Notes: generated by a model from the letters alone, not told the origin. 12,770 nucleotides of DNA from DATECU01 sp035286745 (GCA_035286745.1 DATECU010000188.1:1-12770), one strand, 5' to 3'. Numbered from the stretch's first letter, positions 1 to 6,868 are shown. Numbers and translations are program-made.

Positions 1-230
1 CCCCCCCGCCGCTTCACCTCGAGCGGCCGCTCGAACACGTCGAACCCGGCCACCCGCGCCGTGCCCTCGGTGGGAGGGAGGTAGCAGGTGAGGATGCGCA
101 TGGTGGTGGTCTTCCCGGCTCCGTTAGGCCCCAGGAAGCCCAGGATCTCGCCCTTCTTCACCTTGAAGGAGATGCCGTCGACCGCGGTGGCGCGGCCGTA
201 GCGTTTCGTCAGGTTATCGACCTCGATCAT
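1..230 (-). CDS. ABC transporter ATP-binding protein, GldA-like, partial (N-terminus)
   Basis: Seen: the reverse strand opens with ATG at 230-228 and reads 76 codons to the window edge without a stop. The protein begins MIEVDNLTKRYG, the usual start of an ABC-2 type ATPase. It has an aromatic A-loop (Tyr11) and a Walker A motif, GPNGAGKTT, at residues 34-42 (Lys40). The following stretch, LPPTEGTARVAGFDVFE, is typical of the GldA/CcmA-like ATPases that pair with ABC-2 permeases. Known: these cytoplasmic subunits hydrolyse ATP to power export; in Bacteroidetes GldA takes part in gliding, but elsewhere the family is general. The signature motif, Walker B and any permease partner lie beyond the window. 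Position 49 is Cys where many relatives have Gly in the LTGYLPP stretch. The start is preceded by only a weak SD-like GAG. The family is sure; the substrate is unknown. Confidence 0.93.
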   Translation of the reverse strand, partial: MIEVDNLTKRYGRATAVDGISFKVKKGEILGFLGPNGAGKTTTMRILTCYLPPTEGTARVAGFDVFERPLEVKRRG

Positions 231-288
231 GCTCGCACTTTCTTTCAGGAAGCAAGGGGCCGCCTGCCAAACCGCAGGGCGCCCTCCC

Positions 289-303
289 GCGAAGCGCCTT
301 CGC
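289..303. repeat. Short perfect hairpin in the divergent intergenic region
   Basis: Within the 164-bp gap between the divergent ABC and kinase genes (231-394), GCGAAG (289-294) pairs with CTTCGC (298-303) around a 3-nt centre. It could be an operator half-site pair or chance in GC-rich DNA. Nothing else in the gap stands out except the promoter candidate at 328-356. Confidence 0.3.
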
Positions 304-327
304 TCCGCCATCCCAGCCAGCACGTCA

Positions 328-356
328 TTGGCCGTGGGTCAGGGAAACGCTATCAT
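328..356 (+). promoter_or_regulatory. Candidate sigma70-type promoter for the histidine kinase
   Basis: TTGGCC (328-333) and TATCAT (351-356) are separated by exactly 17 nt. The start site would be near 363, giving a leader of about 32 nt to the TTG at 395. The TAG at 356-358 is also the last in-frame stop before the kinase, so the reading frame opens just downstream of this promoter. The match is inferred by eye. Confidence 0.5.
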
Positions 357-394
357 AGCGACCAGGTTTTTCGCCTGTCAATCCCGAGTCCTCT

Positions 395-1546
395 TTGCCC
401 CCACGCTCTCCCAAGACATCGCTCTTGCCCGCCCTGCGCCGGCTCTCGGAGCTGGCGCTGGAGGCGACCAGCCTGGAGGCGGTGGCCCGGCTGCTGACCC
501 GGCAGCTGCCCAAGGCCCTGGGTTTGCAGGGGGCCACGCTGCTTCTCTGGAACCGCAAGCTCGACAGCTTCGAGTCTCTCTCCCCCGGTGAGACGCAGCT
601 CAGGCCCTTGCGGTCGGAGGTTAGAGACCGAGTCGAAGCCCCCCGGGCCCGGTACCTGTTGTCGGAGGGTCAGCTCCTCGAAACCCCGGGCGGGACCGAC
701 GAGGGGGTGCTGATTCCGCTGCTGGCCCGGAGCGGTCTGGCGGGCATGTTGGCGCTGCCCCCGCACCCACGACGGCGCAAGGTCCCGTTTCGCCCGTCCG
801 AGGCGCGGCTACTCTCGGCCCTGGCGGCCCGCGCCGCCCTGGCCATCGAAAATCACCTCTACCAGCGCGAGCTGATCGCCTCCGAGCGCATGGCGGCCCT
901 GGGGACCATGGCGGGCATGCTGGCCCACGACTTCCGCGGCCCCATGACGGTGATCCGGGGCTACGCCGAAACCCTGGAGTCGGGGGAGTCGAAACCCGAG
1001 GATGTTCGTGAGCGGGCGACCCTGATCGTGGAGATGGTGGACCGGCTGGAGCGGATGACGGCGGAAACCTTGGACTTCGCGCGCGGGGCTGGTCGTTTGG
1101 TGCGCCGTCCGGTCGCTCTCCCCAGCTTGCTCGAGGACCTGGCCGCAGCGGTGGAGATGGAGGTGTCCGGTCTTGAGGTCGAGCGCCGTTTCGAGGTGCC
1201 GGCGACCCAGGCGGCGGCCGTCGACGTCGACAAGCTGCACCGGGTGCTCGGCAACATCGCCGCCAACGCCCGCGACGCCATGGGCGGCAGCGGGCGGCTC
1301 TTCCTGGACGCGCAGGTGGAAGGCGATCGGCTGATCCTGACCGTGGCCGACCAGGGCCCCGGGGTTCCCCCGGAGATCCGGGACGACCTGTTCGAGCCCT
1401 TCGTGACCCGCGGCAAGAAGAAGGGCACCGGGTTAGGTCTCGCGGTGGCGCGCCAGTTCGTGGAGGATCACGGGGGTTCCTTGACGCTTCTCGACCACGG
1501 TCCCGGCGCCCGCTTTCGCATCGTGCTGCCCCTCCAAGAGGTATAG
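395..1546 (+). CDS. Soluble GAF-domain sensor histidine kinase
   Basis: Role: a two-component sensor kinase that autophosphorylates a histidine and passes the phosphate to a response regulator; none is present in the window. Seen (383 aa): residues about 14-155 look like a GAF domain, followed by a dimerisation segment with the H-box AHDFRGPM (His178). The ATPase domain has an N-box NIAANARDAM (Asn287/Asn291), a G1 box DQGPGVP (319-325) and a G2 box GTGLGLA (344-350). No membrane segment is visible, so it should be cytoplasmic and sense a ligand or partner through GAF. The H-box resembles NtrB-type kinases (HD, Arg181). Start: the first possible start after the in-frame TAG at 356-358 is TTG at 395; it has no good SD, so a later start is possible. 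The gene is followed after 36 nt by a lipoprotein and then an FHA-protease gene, which suggests co-transcription. The family is certain; the signal is unknown. Confidence 0.93.
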   Translation: MPPRSPKTSLLPALRRLSELALEATSLEAVARLLTRQLPKALGLQGATLLLWNRKLDSFESLSPGETQLRPLRSEVRDRVEAPRARYLLSEGQLLETPGGTDEGVLIPLLARSGLAGMLALPPHPRRRKVPFRPSEARLLSALAARAALAIENHLYQRELIASERMAALGTMAGMLAHDFRGPMTVIRGYAETLESGESKPEDVRERATLIVEMVDRLERMTAETLDFARGAGRLVRRPVALPSLLEDLAAAVEMEVSGLEVERRFEVPATQAAAVDVDKLHRVLGNIAANARDAMGGSGRLFLDAQVEGDRLILTVADQGPGVPPEIRDDLFEPFVTRGKKKGTGLGLAVARQFVEDHGGSLTLLDHGPGARFRIVLPLQEV

Positions 1547-1549
1547 AAT
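1544..1549 (+). promoter_or_regulatory. Possible internal -10 box at the kinase stop codon
   Basis: TAGAAT differs from TATAAT at one position and contains the kinase stop codon TAG (1544-1546). It lies about 34 nt upstream of the lipoprotein start. No -35 element is recognisable, so this is only a possible secondary start for the lipoprotein/protease pair. Confidence 0.25.
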
Positions 1550-1582
1550 CGACTCGATCCGGTCCTCCAAGAAGGGGTTCTC

Positions 1583-2089
1583 TTGCACGCCAGACTCCTC
1601 CTCCGTCTCAGCACCGCCCTTCTGCTCGCTCCGCTGGCCGGTTGCCAGACCCCCGATCCCCAGAAGGAGCTGCAGTTCTTCGAAGCCGAGACCTACTGGG
1701 CCATCGATTCCATGGTGGGGACCACGCAGTACATCGCCCCCGTGGTGCGCTTCAGGGTGAAGAGCCTGGCCGCCGAGCCCCTGCGTTCGGTGGAGGCCAC
1801 GGTGGCCTTCAAGCGCCAGGGCGAGGAGAAAGTCACCTGGGGCACCGACTGGCAGCGCCTCACGGCCACCAAGCCGCTCCAACCGGGCCAGACGGTCCTG
1901 GTGGTGATGAAGTCCGACGCCCGCTACCACTCCCAGGGCTCGCTCGATGGCATGTTCAGCCACGCCCAGTTCAAGGACGCGAAGGCGACGGTCTTCCTGA
2001 AGGTGGGGGCGTCCACGTGGAGCCAGTTCGCCGAGCTCGAGGTCGAGCGCCGAATCGGGTCCCGGAGCGTCTTCGACCAGGCGCCTTGA
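1583..2089 (+). CDS. Putative outer-envelope lipoprotein of unknown function
   Basis: Seen (168 aa): a basic, hydrophobic N-terminus (MHARLLLRLSTALLLAP) ends in the lipobox LAGC, with the lipidated cysteine at residue 21, so the protein is probably exported and anchored by lipid. The mature part (about 148 aa) has many alternating hydrophobic residues and looks like a beta-sandwich: VVRFRVKSL near 54-62, then LRSVEATVAFKRQGEEKV, PGQTVLVVMKSDARY, and a final VFLKVGASTWSQFAELEVERR. I do not recognise a named domain; it recalls FxxLK/DUF-type immunoglobulin-like folds. Start: TTG at 1583, chosen because AAGAAGGGG lies about 6 nt upstream and the signal peptide begins there. The stop is 7 nt before the FHA-protease start, so the two are probably translated together and may work together in the periplasm. 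Function unknown. Confidence 0.82.
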   Translation: MHARLLLRLSTALLLAPLAGCQTPDPQKELQFFEAETYWAIDSMVGTTQYIAPVVRFRVKSLAAEPLRSVEATVAFKRQGEEKVTWGTDWQRLTATKPLQPGQTVLVVMKSDARYHSQGSLDGMFSHAQFKDAKATVFLKVGASTWSQFAELEVERRIGSRSVFDQAP

Positions 2090-2096
2090 GGTCCCC

Positions 2097-3704
2097 ATGG
2101 ACCACGTCAGCCTCATCCACCTCTCCGGGCCCAGCCGCGGCGAGACCGACGAGCTGAACTACTTCCCGGCCAGCGTCGGCTCGCAACCCGGCTCGGCGGT
2201 GGTGGTCCCCGGTATCGCTCCCCGCCATGCCCTGCTCACGCGGCGAGGCGGGGATGTGGTCCTCCAGGACAGCGGCTCTTCCTTCGGCACCTTCCTGGCC
2301 GGAGAAGCGGTGCAGGAGGCCGTGCTCCGGGATGGCGACGTGATCGAGCTGGGCCTGGGCGGCCCGCGGCTGCGTTTTCGCCACCAGGGGGCGCAGCCGG
2401 TGTCCTTGGTCCAGGCCCTCAAGTGGGCGCGACCGGAAGGTGCGCCGGAGCGCTTGGCCGACACCGCCGCTTTCTTCCGCGCCGTGGTGCGGGAGAGTGC
2501 GGTTCGGACCAGCCGGGCCTTTCGGGCGGCCCTGTTGCTGGTGCTAGCGCTAGGCGCGGGCCTGCTGGCCTGGACCCGCTGGGAGTCGCGGCGCCTGCAA
2601 CAGGACATCGCCGGCCTGCAAGAGAACCTGCGTCAGGCGGAAGCCGAGCGGCTGAGCTTCGCCGAGCGGGTGGAGGAGGAGCGGCGGCGCTCCGACGCCG
2701 AGCGACGGCTGCTGGAGAGCCGGGTCGAGGAGTACCGGACCCGGGAGGAGGCCCTGCGCGGCAAGATCGCCGAGGCCGCCGGAGGCGAGGTCGGCGCCCT
2801 CCGCGCCGAGCTGTCGGCCACCCGGGATCGCCTGCAGACCCTGGAGTCGGAACGAGCCGCCGGCGAGACCATCATCAAGCAGTACGGCGCCGGCGTTTGT
2901 CTCATCCAGGGGTCCTATGGGTTCCGCGACAACGCCAACCGGCCGCTTCGGGTCAAGGTCGGCGAGAGCGGAGAACCGGAACGGCAAGAAGACGGGTCGT
3001 TCGTTCTGGAGGTGGAAGGTCGGGGACCACCGCATACCGTGGACTACTACGGCACCGGCTTCCTGGTCGCGCGCAAGGGTCTCGTCCTCACCAACCGGCA
3101 CGTGGCCGAGCCCTGGTGGAACGATACCCAGGCCGAGGCCCTGAGGAAGCACGGTTTCGAACCCCACTTTCTGCGCTTCCGTGCTTTCTTCCCCCAGGAA
3201 AAGGCAGCCTTCGATCTGACACTGGAACGACGCTCCGAGCGCGTGGATCTGGCCCTCCTGCGCGTCAATCTGGGTGGCCGCAAGGTGCCCACGCTGCCCC
3301 TGGAGCGGTCCAAACAGGGAGCGGTGGCGGGACAGCCGGTGGTGGTGGTCGGCTACCCCGCCGGGCTCGAGGCCATCCTGGCCAAGGCCGAACCGAAGGT
3401 CGTGAAGCAAATCCTGGAGGCCGAAGGCATGGAGCCGGAGCGGGTGACCGAGGCGCTTTCCCGCCGAGGTCTGATCCGGCCCTCGACCACCCAAGGACAC
3501 ATCGGGGACGTGACCTCCTCCGACATCGTCTTCGACGCCCCCACCACCCAGGGCGGCAGCGGAGGACCGGTGTTCAACAAGGCGGGCCAGGTGATCGCCG
3601 TCGAGTACGCCGTTTTGTCCAAGTTCGGAGGCAACTCCTTCGGCGTGCCCATCAGCTACGTCTTCGAGTTGCTCCGGACGGGGCCCCAAAAGCCCGGCGA
3701 CTGA
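2097..3704 (+). CDS. FHA domain - transmembrane - coiled coil - trypsin-like serine protease
   Basis: Seen (535 aa), in order: an FHA-like domain at about 1-100; one membrane span at about 143-159; a charged Glu/Arg-rich coiled coil at about 163-262; and a chymotrypsin-fold protease at about 265-530. The catalytic triad is visible: His335 in LTNRHVAEPW, Asp384 in ERVDLALL and Ser488 in TQGGSGGPVFN. Known: FHA domains bind phosphothreonine, and HtrA-like S1 proteases cleave envelope proteins. Inferred topology: FHA in the cytoplasm, coiled coil and protease outside, so phosphorylation inside might be tied to proteolysis outside. Oddities: the FHA core is degenerate, with VGS where GR is usual and SSFGTF where SxNGT is usual, so phosphopeptide binding is doubtful. 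No PDZ domain is seen after the protease, unlike DegP/DegS. A weak SD (GAGGT) precedes the ATG, and the gene follows the lipoprotein by 7 nt. Domain calls are strong; the biological role is inferred. Confidence 0.9.
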   Translation: MDHVSLIHLSGPSRGETDELNYFPASVGSQPGSAVVVPGIAPRHALLTRRGGDVVLQDSGSSFGTFLAGEAVQEAVLRDGDVIELGLGGPRLRFRHQGAQPVSLVQALKWARPEGAPERLADTAAFFRAVVRESAVRTSRAFRAALLLVLALGAGLLAWTRWESRRLQQDIAGLQENLRQAEAERLSFAERVEEERRRSDAERRLLESRVEEYRTREEALRGKIAEAAGGEVGALRAELSATRDRLQTLESERAAGETIIKQYGAGVCLIQGSYGFRDNANRPLRVKVGESGEPERQEDGSFVLEVEGRGPPHTVDYYGTGFLVARKGLVLTNRHVAEPWWNDTQAEALRKHGFEPHFLRFRAFFPQEKAAFDLTLERRSERVDLALLRVNLGGRKVPTLPLERSKQGAVAGQPVVVVGYPAGLEAILAKAEPKVVKQILEAEGMEPERVTEALSRRGLIRPSTTQGHIGDVTSSDIVFDAPTTQGGSGGPVFNKAGQVIAVEYAVLSKFGGNSFGVPISYVFELLRTGPQKPGD

Positions 3705-3710
3705 GTCCGC

Positions 3711-3716
3711 TATACT
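3711..3716 (+). promoter_or_regulatory. -10 box just upstream of the PMT-like gene
   Basis: TATACT (3711-3716) matches five of six bases of TATAAT and ends 9 nt before the ATG at 3726. Transcription would start at or within a few bases of the ATG, giving a nearly leaderless message. No SD and no good -35 element are visible. Confidence 0.4.
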
Positions 3717-3725
3717 CGGTCCCCA

Positions 3726-4997
3726 ATGAGTTGGCCCGCTTCCCTCCGGCACCGCACGTTGATCCTCGCCCTGCTCCTGGCCGCGGTGGCGGCTGCCTTC
3801 CGCCTGCCGCGCCTCGCCATCCCGCAAGAAGAGGTGTTCGACGAGGTCTACCACGCCAAGACCGCCCTCCAGTACCTCAAGGGCGAGCCGCCTGCGGAGT
3901 GGGTCCATCCTCCGGTGGCCAAGCTCTTGATCGCCGCCGGGATCCGCTGCTTCGGCTACGAGTCCTGGGCCTGGCGACTGGTCCCGGCCCTGGCGGGCAT
4001 TGCCCTGGCGCCGGTCTTCTTCCTGCTGGCCCGCCGGGTGTTGCCGAGCGAGCGCGCCGCGCTGCTGGCCTCGGCGCTGCTGCTCGCGGACGGCGTCTAC
4101 CTGGTGCAGAGTCGCATCGCCATGACCAACATCTTCGCGGTGCTGTTCCAGGTCGGGGCCGCCTACTTCGTGGTGACCGCCGTCCTGGCCCCGCGCCTAC
4201 CGATCTCGAGGATGTTGGCGGCGGGGCTCTCTCTGGGCCTCGCGCTCTCCACCCGCTGGACCAGTCTGTGGGCCGCAGGCTTCCTGGGCCTGGTGTTGGT
4301 GGCGGTCCGGCGGCAGCGGCTGCTGCGGCCTCGGGAGGCTCTGCTGGCGGCGCTTGCCTTCCTGTTGCTCCCGGCGGGGCTGTACCTGGCTAGCTACTGG
4401 CCGCTTGTCTACCTGCGGGGGGGGCTCGAGCCATGGCAGCACTCGCTCCCAGCGCTCTGGGACTTGCAGCGGGAGGTGTGGAGCTACCACTCGAACCTGA
4501 ATGCGACCCATCCCTACTTCAGCAAGTGGTACTCCTGGCCCTGGCTTTATCGGCCCACCTGGTATCACTTTAAGAGCGAGGGCGGTTTTGTCCGCGGCAT
4601 CGTGGCCATCGGGAACCCTGCCCTGTGGTGGGCTTCGGTCCCGGTCACGGTCTGGGCTCTTCTCTCCGGCCTCAAAGCGCGCGACCCGCGACGGCTCTTC
4701 TGCGCGTTTGGTTTCCTCTGTCTCTATCTCCCCTGGGGGATCGCCCCCCGCACCTTGAACTACAACCACTACCTCTTCGAGGCCATCCCGTACGCCTGCT
4801 TGAGCTTGGGGCTGCTGCTCGACCGCCACTGGAAGGGCCTCCTTGCCCCCCTGGCGCAGGGATACCTGGCCCTGGTCCTGGTTCTGTTTCTGTTCTTCCT
4901 GCCCTTTCTGGCCGCTCTTCCCATCCCCGAGAAGTGGTACTTCCTCGATCTCTGGAACGGGGTCCGCCCCTGGACCTGGTTCCGAACGTGGGTGTAG
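3726..4997 (+). CDS. PMT-family (GT39-like) membrane glycosyltransferase
   Basis: Role (family): integral-membrane enzymes of the GT-C fold that transfer mannose or another sugar from a polyprenyl-phosphate donor to proteins or lipids on the outer face of the membrane. Seen (423 aa): about ten hydrophobic segments. The first extracytoplasmic loop carries the acidic pair FDE (Asp39-Glu40), then KGEPPAEWVHPPVAKLLI with the HPP motif at 61-63, and a second conserved stretch DGVYLVQSRIAM (Asp123, Arg131). This order matches protein O-mannosyltransferases and bacterial homologues. It is shorter than typical PMTs of about 500 residues or more and has no MIR domain. The ATG at 3726 lacks an SD but follows a -10 box, so it may be its own transcription unit, 21 nt after the protease gene. 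It ends 13 nt from the convergent PII gene with no terminator-like hairpin. A donor-making GT2 enzyme is encoded at 10139-10840. Acceptor unknown; GT83/ArnT-like specificity cannot be excluded. Confidence 0.85.
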   Translation: MSWPASLRHRTLILALLLAAVAAAFRLPRLAIPQEEVFDEVYHAKTALQYLKGEPPAEWVHPPVAKLLIAAGIRCFGYESWAWRLVPALAGIALAPVFFLLARRVLPSERAALLASALLLADGVYLVQSRIAMTNIFAVLFQVGAAYFVVTAVLAPRLPISRMLAAGLSLGLALSTRWTSLWAAGFLGLVLVAVRRQRLLRPREALLAALAFLLLPAGLYLASYWPLVYLRGGLEPWQHSLPALWDLQREVWSYHSNLNATHPYFSKWYSWPWLYRPTWYHFKSEGGFVRGIVAIGNPALWWASVPVTVWALLSGLKARDPRRLFCAFGFLCLYLPWGIAPRTLNYNHYLFEAIPYACLSLGLLLDRHWKGLLAPLAQGYLALVLVLFLFFLPFLAALPIPEKWYFLDLWNGVRPWTWFRTWV

Positions 4998-5010
4998 TCG
5001 GCCTAGCGAG

Positions 5011-5364
5011 TCAATGCCCCACCGGGGTCACCGCCTCCACATTCAGCTCGCCGGTACGGATGCGAACCACTCGTTCGACGGGCACCACGAAGATCTTGCC
5101 GTCGCCCACCTCGCCGGTCTGAGCCGCGCCCAGGATGGCGTTCACGGTCACCTCGACAAAGGGGTCGGACACGCCGATGTCGAGGCGGACCTTCTCGACC
5201 AGCTCCATCTTCACCGTGGTTCCGCGGTAGGTTTCGACGGCCTCGGTCTCCCCGCCGTGACCCTGGACGCGGGAGATGGACAGGCCGTGGACCTCGGCCC
5301 GGAAGAGGGCTTCCAGCACCTCGTTCAGCTTCTCGGGACGGACGATAGCGGTGATCAGCTTCAC
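5011..5364 (-). CDS. glnK: PII nitrogen regulatory protein (GlnB/GlnK family)
   Basis: Role: a trimeric cytoplasmic sensor of ATP/ADP and 2-oxoglutarate; beside amtB it is expected to dock on and block the ammonium channel. Seen (117 aa, family usual about 112): MKLITAIVRP at the start, T-loop region at about 36-55, GDGKIFV and the C-terminal RIRTG. Aligned without gaps to E. coli GlnB from memory, Gly37, Tyr46, Lys58 and the RIRTG arginines are kept. Position 51, the uridylylated Tyr of enteric PII, is Val, and position 39, the Mg/2-oxoglutarate Gln, is Glu. Uridylylation at the classical site is therefore unlikely. The start is GTG (5364-5362), preceded by GAGGAG at 5371-5376 inside the last codons of amtB. 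Only 2 nt separate the genes, indicating translational coupling. The GlnK name is based on amtB linkage. Confidence 0.93.
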   Translation of the reverse strand: MKLITAIVRPEKLNEVLEALFRAEVHGLSISRVQGHGGETEAVETYRGTTVKMELVEKVRLDIGVSDPFVEVTVNAILGAAQTGEVGDGKIFVVPVERVVRIRTGELNVEAVTPVGH

Positions 5365-5366
5365 GA

Positions 5367-6695
5367 TCAGCTCCTCACGCCGCCATCGACAGGCAGCAGG
5401 ACCGGCGCCTGTTGGGCGGCCGGGGTCCTCGTCTCCGGAAGCAGCAAGAGGGCTCCCTCGCCGCTGCCGTAGGCTTCCTCACCGTGCAGCTCCACGTCGA
5501 GCCCGCGGCCTTGCAGTCGCGAGGCGGCGCGGAGCGGCGTCAGGAGGCCGATGAGACCAAGGAGCGCCCAGGAACCGACGCCGCTCGCGACCAGGGTGAC
5601 CAGGACCGCCAGCGCCTGCTTGGCGAGCTGGCCGGGATGGCCTTCCAGGAGACCGGGCGTCCCGCCCAGCGCAGCCGACGCGAAGACCCCGGTAAGCAGG
5701 GCTCCGGTGAGCCCGCCCAGCCCGTGAGCGGCCACCACGTCGAGCGAATCGTCCAGGCGCGTGCGCGAGCGGAACAGGATGCCGAAGTAGCTGGGGAATG
5801 TCGCCACCGCCCCGATCCCGATGGCGGCCAGCGGACTCACGAACCCAGCCGCCGGCGTCACCGCCACCAGGCCGACCACGATCCCGGTGGCGGCGCCCAC
5901 CGCGGTGACCTGGCGGGCTCGCAAATGGTCGAGCAACATCCAGACCACCAGGGTGGCTGCCGGGGCCAGCAGGGTGTTGACGAAGGCCAGGCTGGCCGAA
6001 GCGTTGGCGGCCAGGGCGCTGCCGGCGTTGAAGCCGAACCAGCCGAACCAGAGCAGCGCTGCGCCTAACAATACGAAGGGCACGTTGTGGGGCAACAGCG
6101 CCTGCCGGCCGTAGTCGCGCCGCGGTCCCAGAACCAGCGCGCCAGCCAGGGCGGCCGCCCCTGCGTTCACGTGGACCACGGTCCCGCCCGCGAAATCGAG
6201 GGCCCCCAGCCGGGCCAGGAAACCGCCACCCCACACCCAGTGGCAGACCGGGGCGTAGACCAGCAGGGACCAGGCCGTGATGAAGGCCAGATAGGGACCG
6301 AAGCGCATGCGCTCCACCAGGGCACCGGAGATGAGAGCGGCGGTGATGATGGCGAAGCTGCCCTGGTAGGCCATGAACAACAGGTGGGGGATCGAGCCCT
6401 TGGCCTCGGAGCCGACGCCCCTGAGACCAAGGTGATCGAGTCCCCCCCAGAAGGCCGAGCCCGGTGCGAAGGCGAGGCTGTAGCCGGCTAGCGCCCAGGC
6501 CAGGCCGACCGCGCCCAGAGCACCGAAGCTCATCATCATGGTGTTGAGCGCGTTCTTCGAGCGCACCAGGCCCCCATAGAAGAAGGCCAGGCCGGGAGTC
6601 ATCAAGAGCACGAGCGAGGTGGCGGTGAGCATCCAGGCGGTATCGGCGCCGCTCAGGGCGGCGTCGGCGAGAGCGACGGGGAGAAGAGCTGTCAT
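5367..6695 (-). CDS. amtB: Ammonium transporter AmtB
   Basis: Role: a trimeric inner-membrane channel that takes up ammonium. Seen (442 aa): a short hydrophobic leader-like start, then about 11 membrane helices. Conserved residues include Asp167 in LDFAGGTVVHVNAG, the pore twin histidines His175 and His324 (VVAAHGLGGLTG), Phe114 in the AYQGSFAIITAALI segment, and the C-terminal signature GLDVELHGEEAYG at about 398-410, which in relatives contacts GlnK. Start: ATG at 6695-6693 with a good SD (GGAGGA) a few bases upstream. Oddity: about 32 Pro/Leu-rich residues follow the signature, longer than the usual short tail. It is transcribed ahead of PII and is probably induced by nitrogen limitation; I do not see a sigma54 (GG-N10-GC) promoter upstream. 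Confidence 0.96.
   Translation of the reverse strand: MTALLPVALADAALSGADTAWMLTATSLVLLMTPGLAFFYGGLVRSKNALNTMMMSFGALGAVGLAWALAGYSLAFAPGSAFWGGLDHLGLRGVGSEAKGSIPHLLFMAYQGSFAIITAALISGALVERMRFGPYLAFITAWSLLVYAPVCHWVWGGGFLARLGALDFAGGTVVHVNAGAAALAGALVLGPRRDYGRQALLPHNVPFVLLGAALLWFGWFGFNAGSALAANASASLAFVNTLLAPAATLVVWMLLDHLRARQVTAVGAATGIVVGLVAVTPAAGFVSPLAAIGIGAVATFPSYFGILFRSRTRLDDSLDVVAAHGLGGLTGALLTGVFASAALGGTPGLLEGHPGQLAKQALAVLVTLVASGVGSWALLGLIGLLTPLRAASRLQGRGLDVELHGEEAYGSGEGALLLLPETRTPAAQQAPVLLPVDGGVRS
5371..5376 (-). promoter_or_regulatory. Shine-Dalgarno for PII inside the end of amtB
   Basis: On the reverse strand GAGGAG overlaps the amtB codons just before its TGA and sits 6 nt before the PII GTG. 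It fixes the GTG as the PII start and makes coupling with amtB termination likely. Confidence 0.75.
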
Positions 6696-6739
6696 TTGGA
6701 TCCTCCGCGGTTTCGATGCTGGAGCATGGATCTATGGTT

Positions 6740-6745
6740 ATGATA
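6740..6745 (-). promoter_or_regulatory. Possible -10 box of the amtB promoter
   Basis: Reverse-strand TATCAT in the AT-rich leader, about 45 nt upstream of the amtB start. A weak TTAAGC lies 16 nt further up as a possible -35. A TTGACT also abuts the hexamer directly but has no convincing -10 at the right distance. Low certainty. Confidence 0.3.
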
Positions 6746-6751
6746 AGTCAA

Positions 6752-6793
6752 GTGATATTTAGCTTAAGTTGATCAGTACTAGTGTCATATCAC
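6752..6793. repeat. Inverted repeat GTGATAT...ATATCAC in the AT-rich amtB/acyltransferase intergenic region
   Basis: GTGATAT (6752-6758) is the reverse complement of ATATCAC (6787-6793), with 28 nt between. Three restriction-site-like palindromes (CTTAAG, TGATCA, AGTACT) lie in the spacer. The arms flank the likely amtB promoter upstream region and could be operator half-sites for a nitrogen regulator. The wider gap (6696-6887) holds no gene I can support; a GGGCG-TTT-CGCCC hairpin sits at 6824-6836. Confidence 0.4.
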
Positions 6794-6862
6794 AGATGTT
6801 TAGCTCTCCATTCGCAGCCCGTAGGGCGTTTCGCCCGGCGGGGTCTCCGGGAGGCCGGGTGC

Positions 6863-6868
6863 TATACT
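6863..6868 (+). promoter_or_regulatory. -10 box upstream of the leader ORF and acyltransferase
   Basis: TATACT, the same GCTATACT octamer as at 3709-3716. The start site would be near 6875, about 12 nt before the small ORF. No consensus -35 is seen; the 17-nt-spaced position reads GGGGTC. Confidence 0.4.

Noticed and set aside
2550..3908. Long reverse-strand open frame opposite the FHA-protease gene
   Set aside because: No recognisable motif, and it is antisense to a gene with an intact catalytic triad.
2423..4393. Very long + strand open frame overlapping the FHA-protease and PMT genes
   Set aside because: The translation is low-complexity Arg/Gly/Ala/Pro and lies in a shifted frame over two genes with clear motifs; a GC-rich shadow.
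4995..5013. Possible terminator between the convergent PMT-like and PII genes
   Set aside because: The 13-nt gap has no inverted repeat or T-run; transcripts probably overlap here.
5479..6234. Reverse-strand frame-shifted open frame within amtB
   Set aside because: Arg/Gly-rich composition with no motifs; the amtB frame covers it fully.
6696..6800. Sigma54 promoter for amtB
   Set aside because: No GG-N10-GC element with TGGCAC/TTGC-like flanks could be found on the reverse strand.
6824..6836. GGGCG-TTT-CGCCC hairpin as a terminator
   Set aside because: Only 5 bp of stem, no T-tract, and no gene end nearby to terminate.
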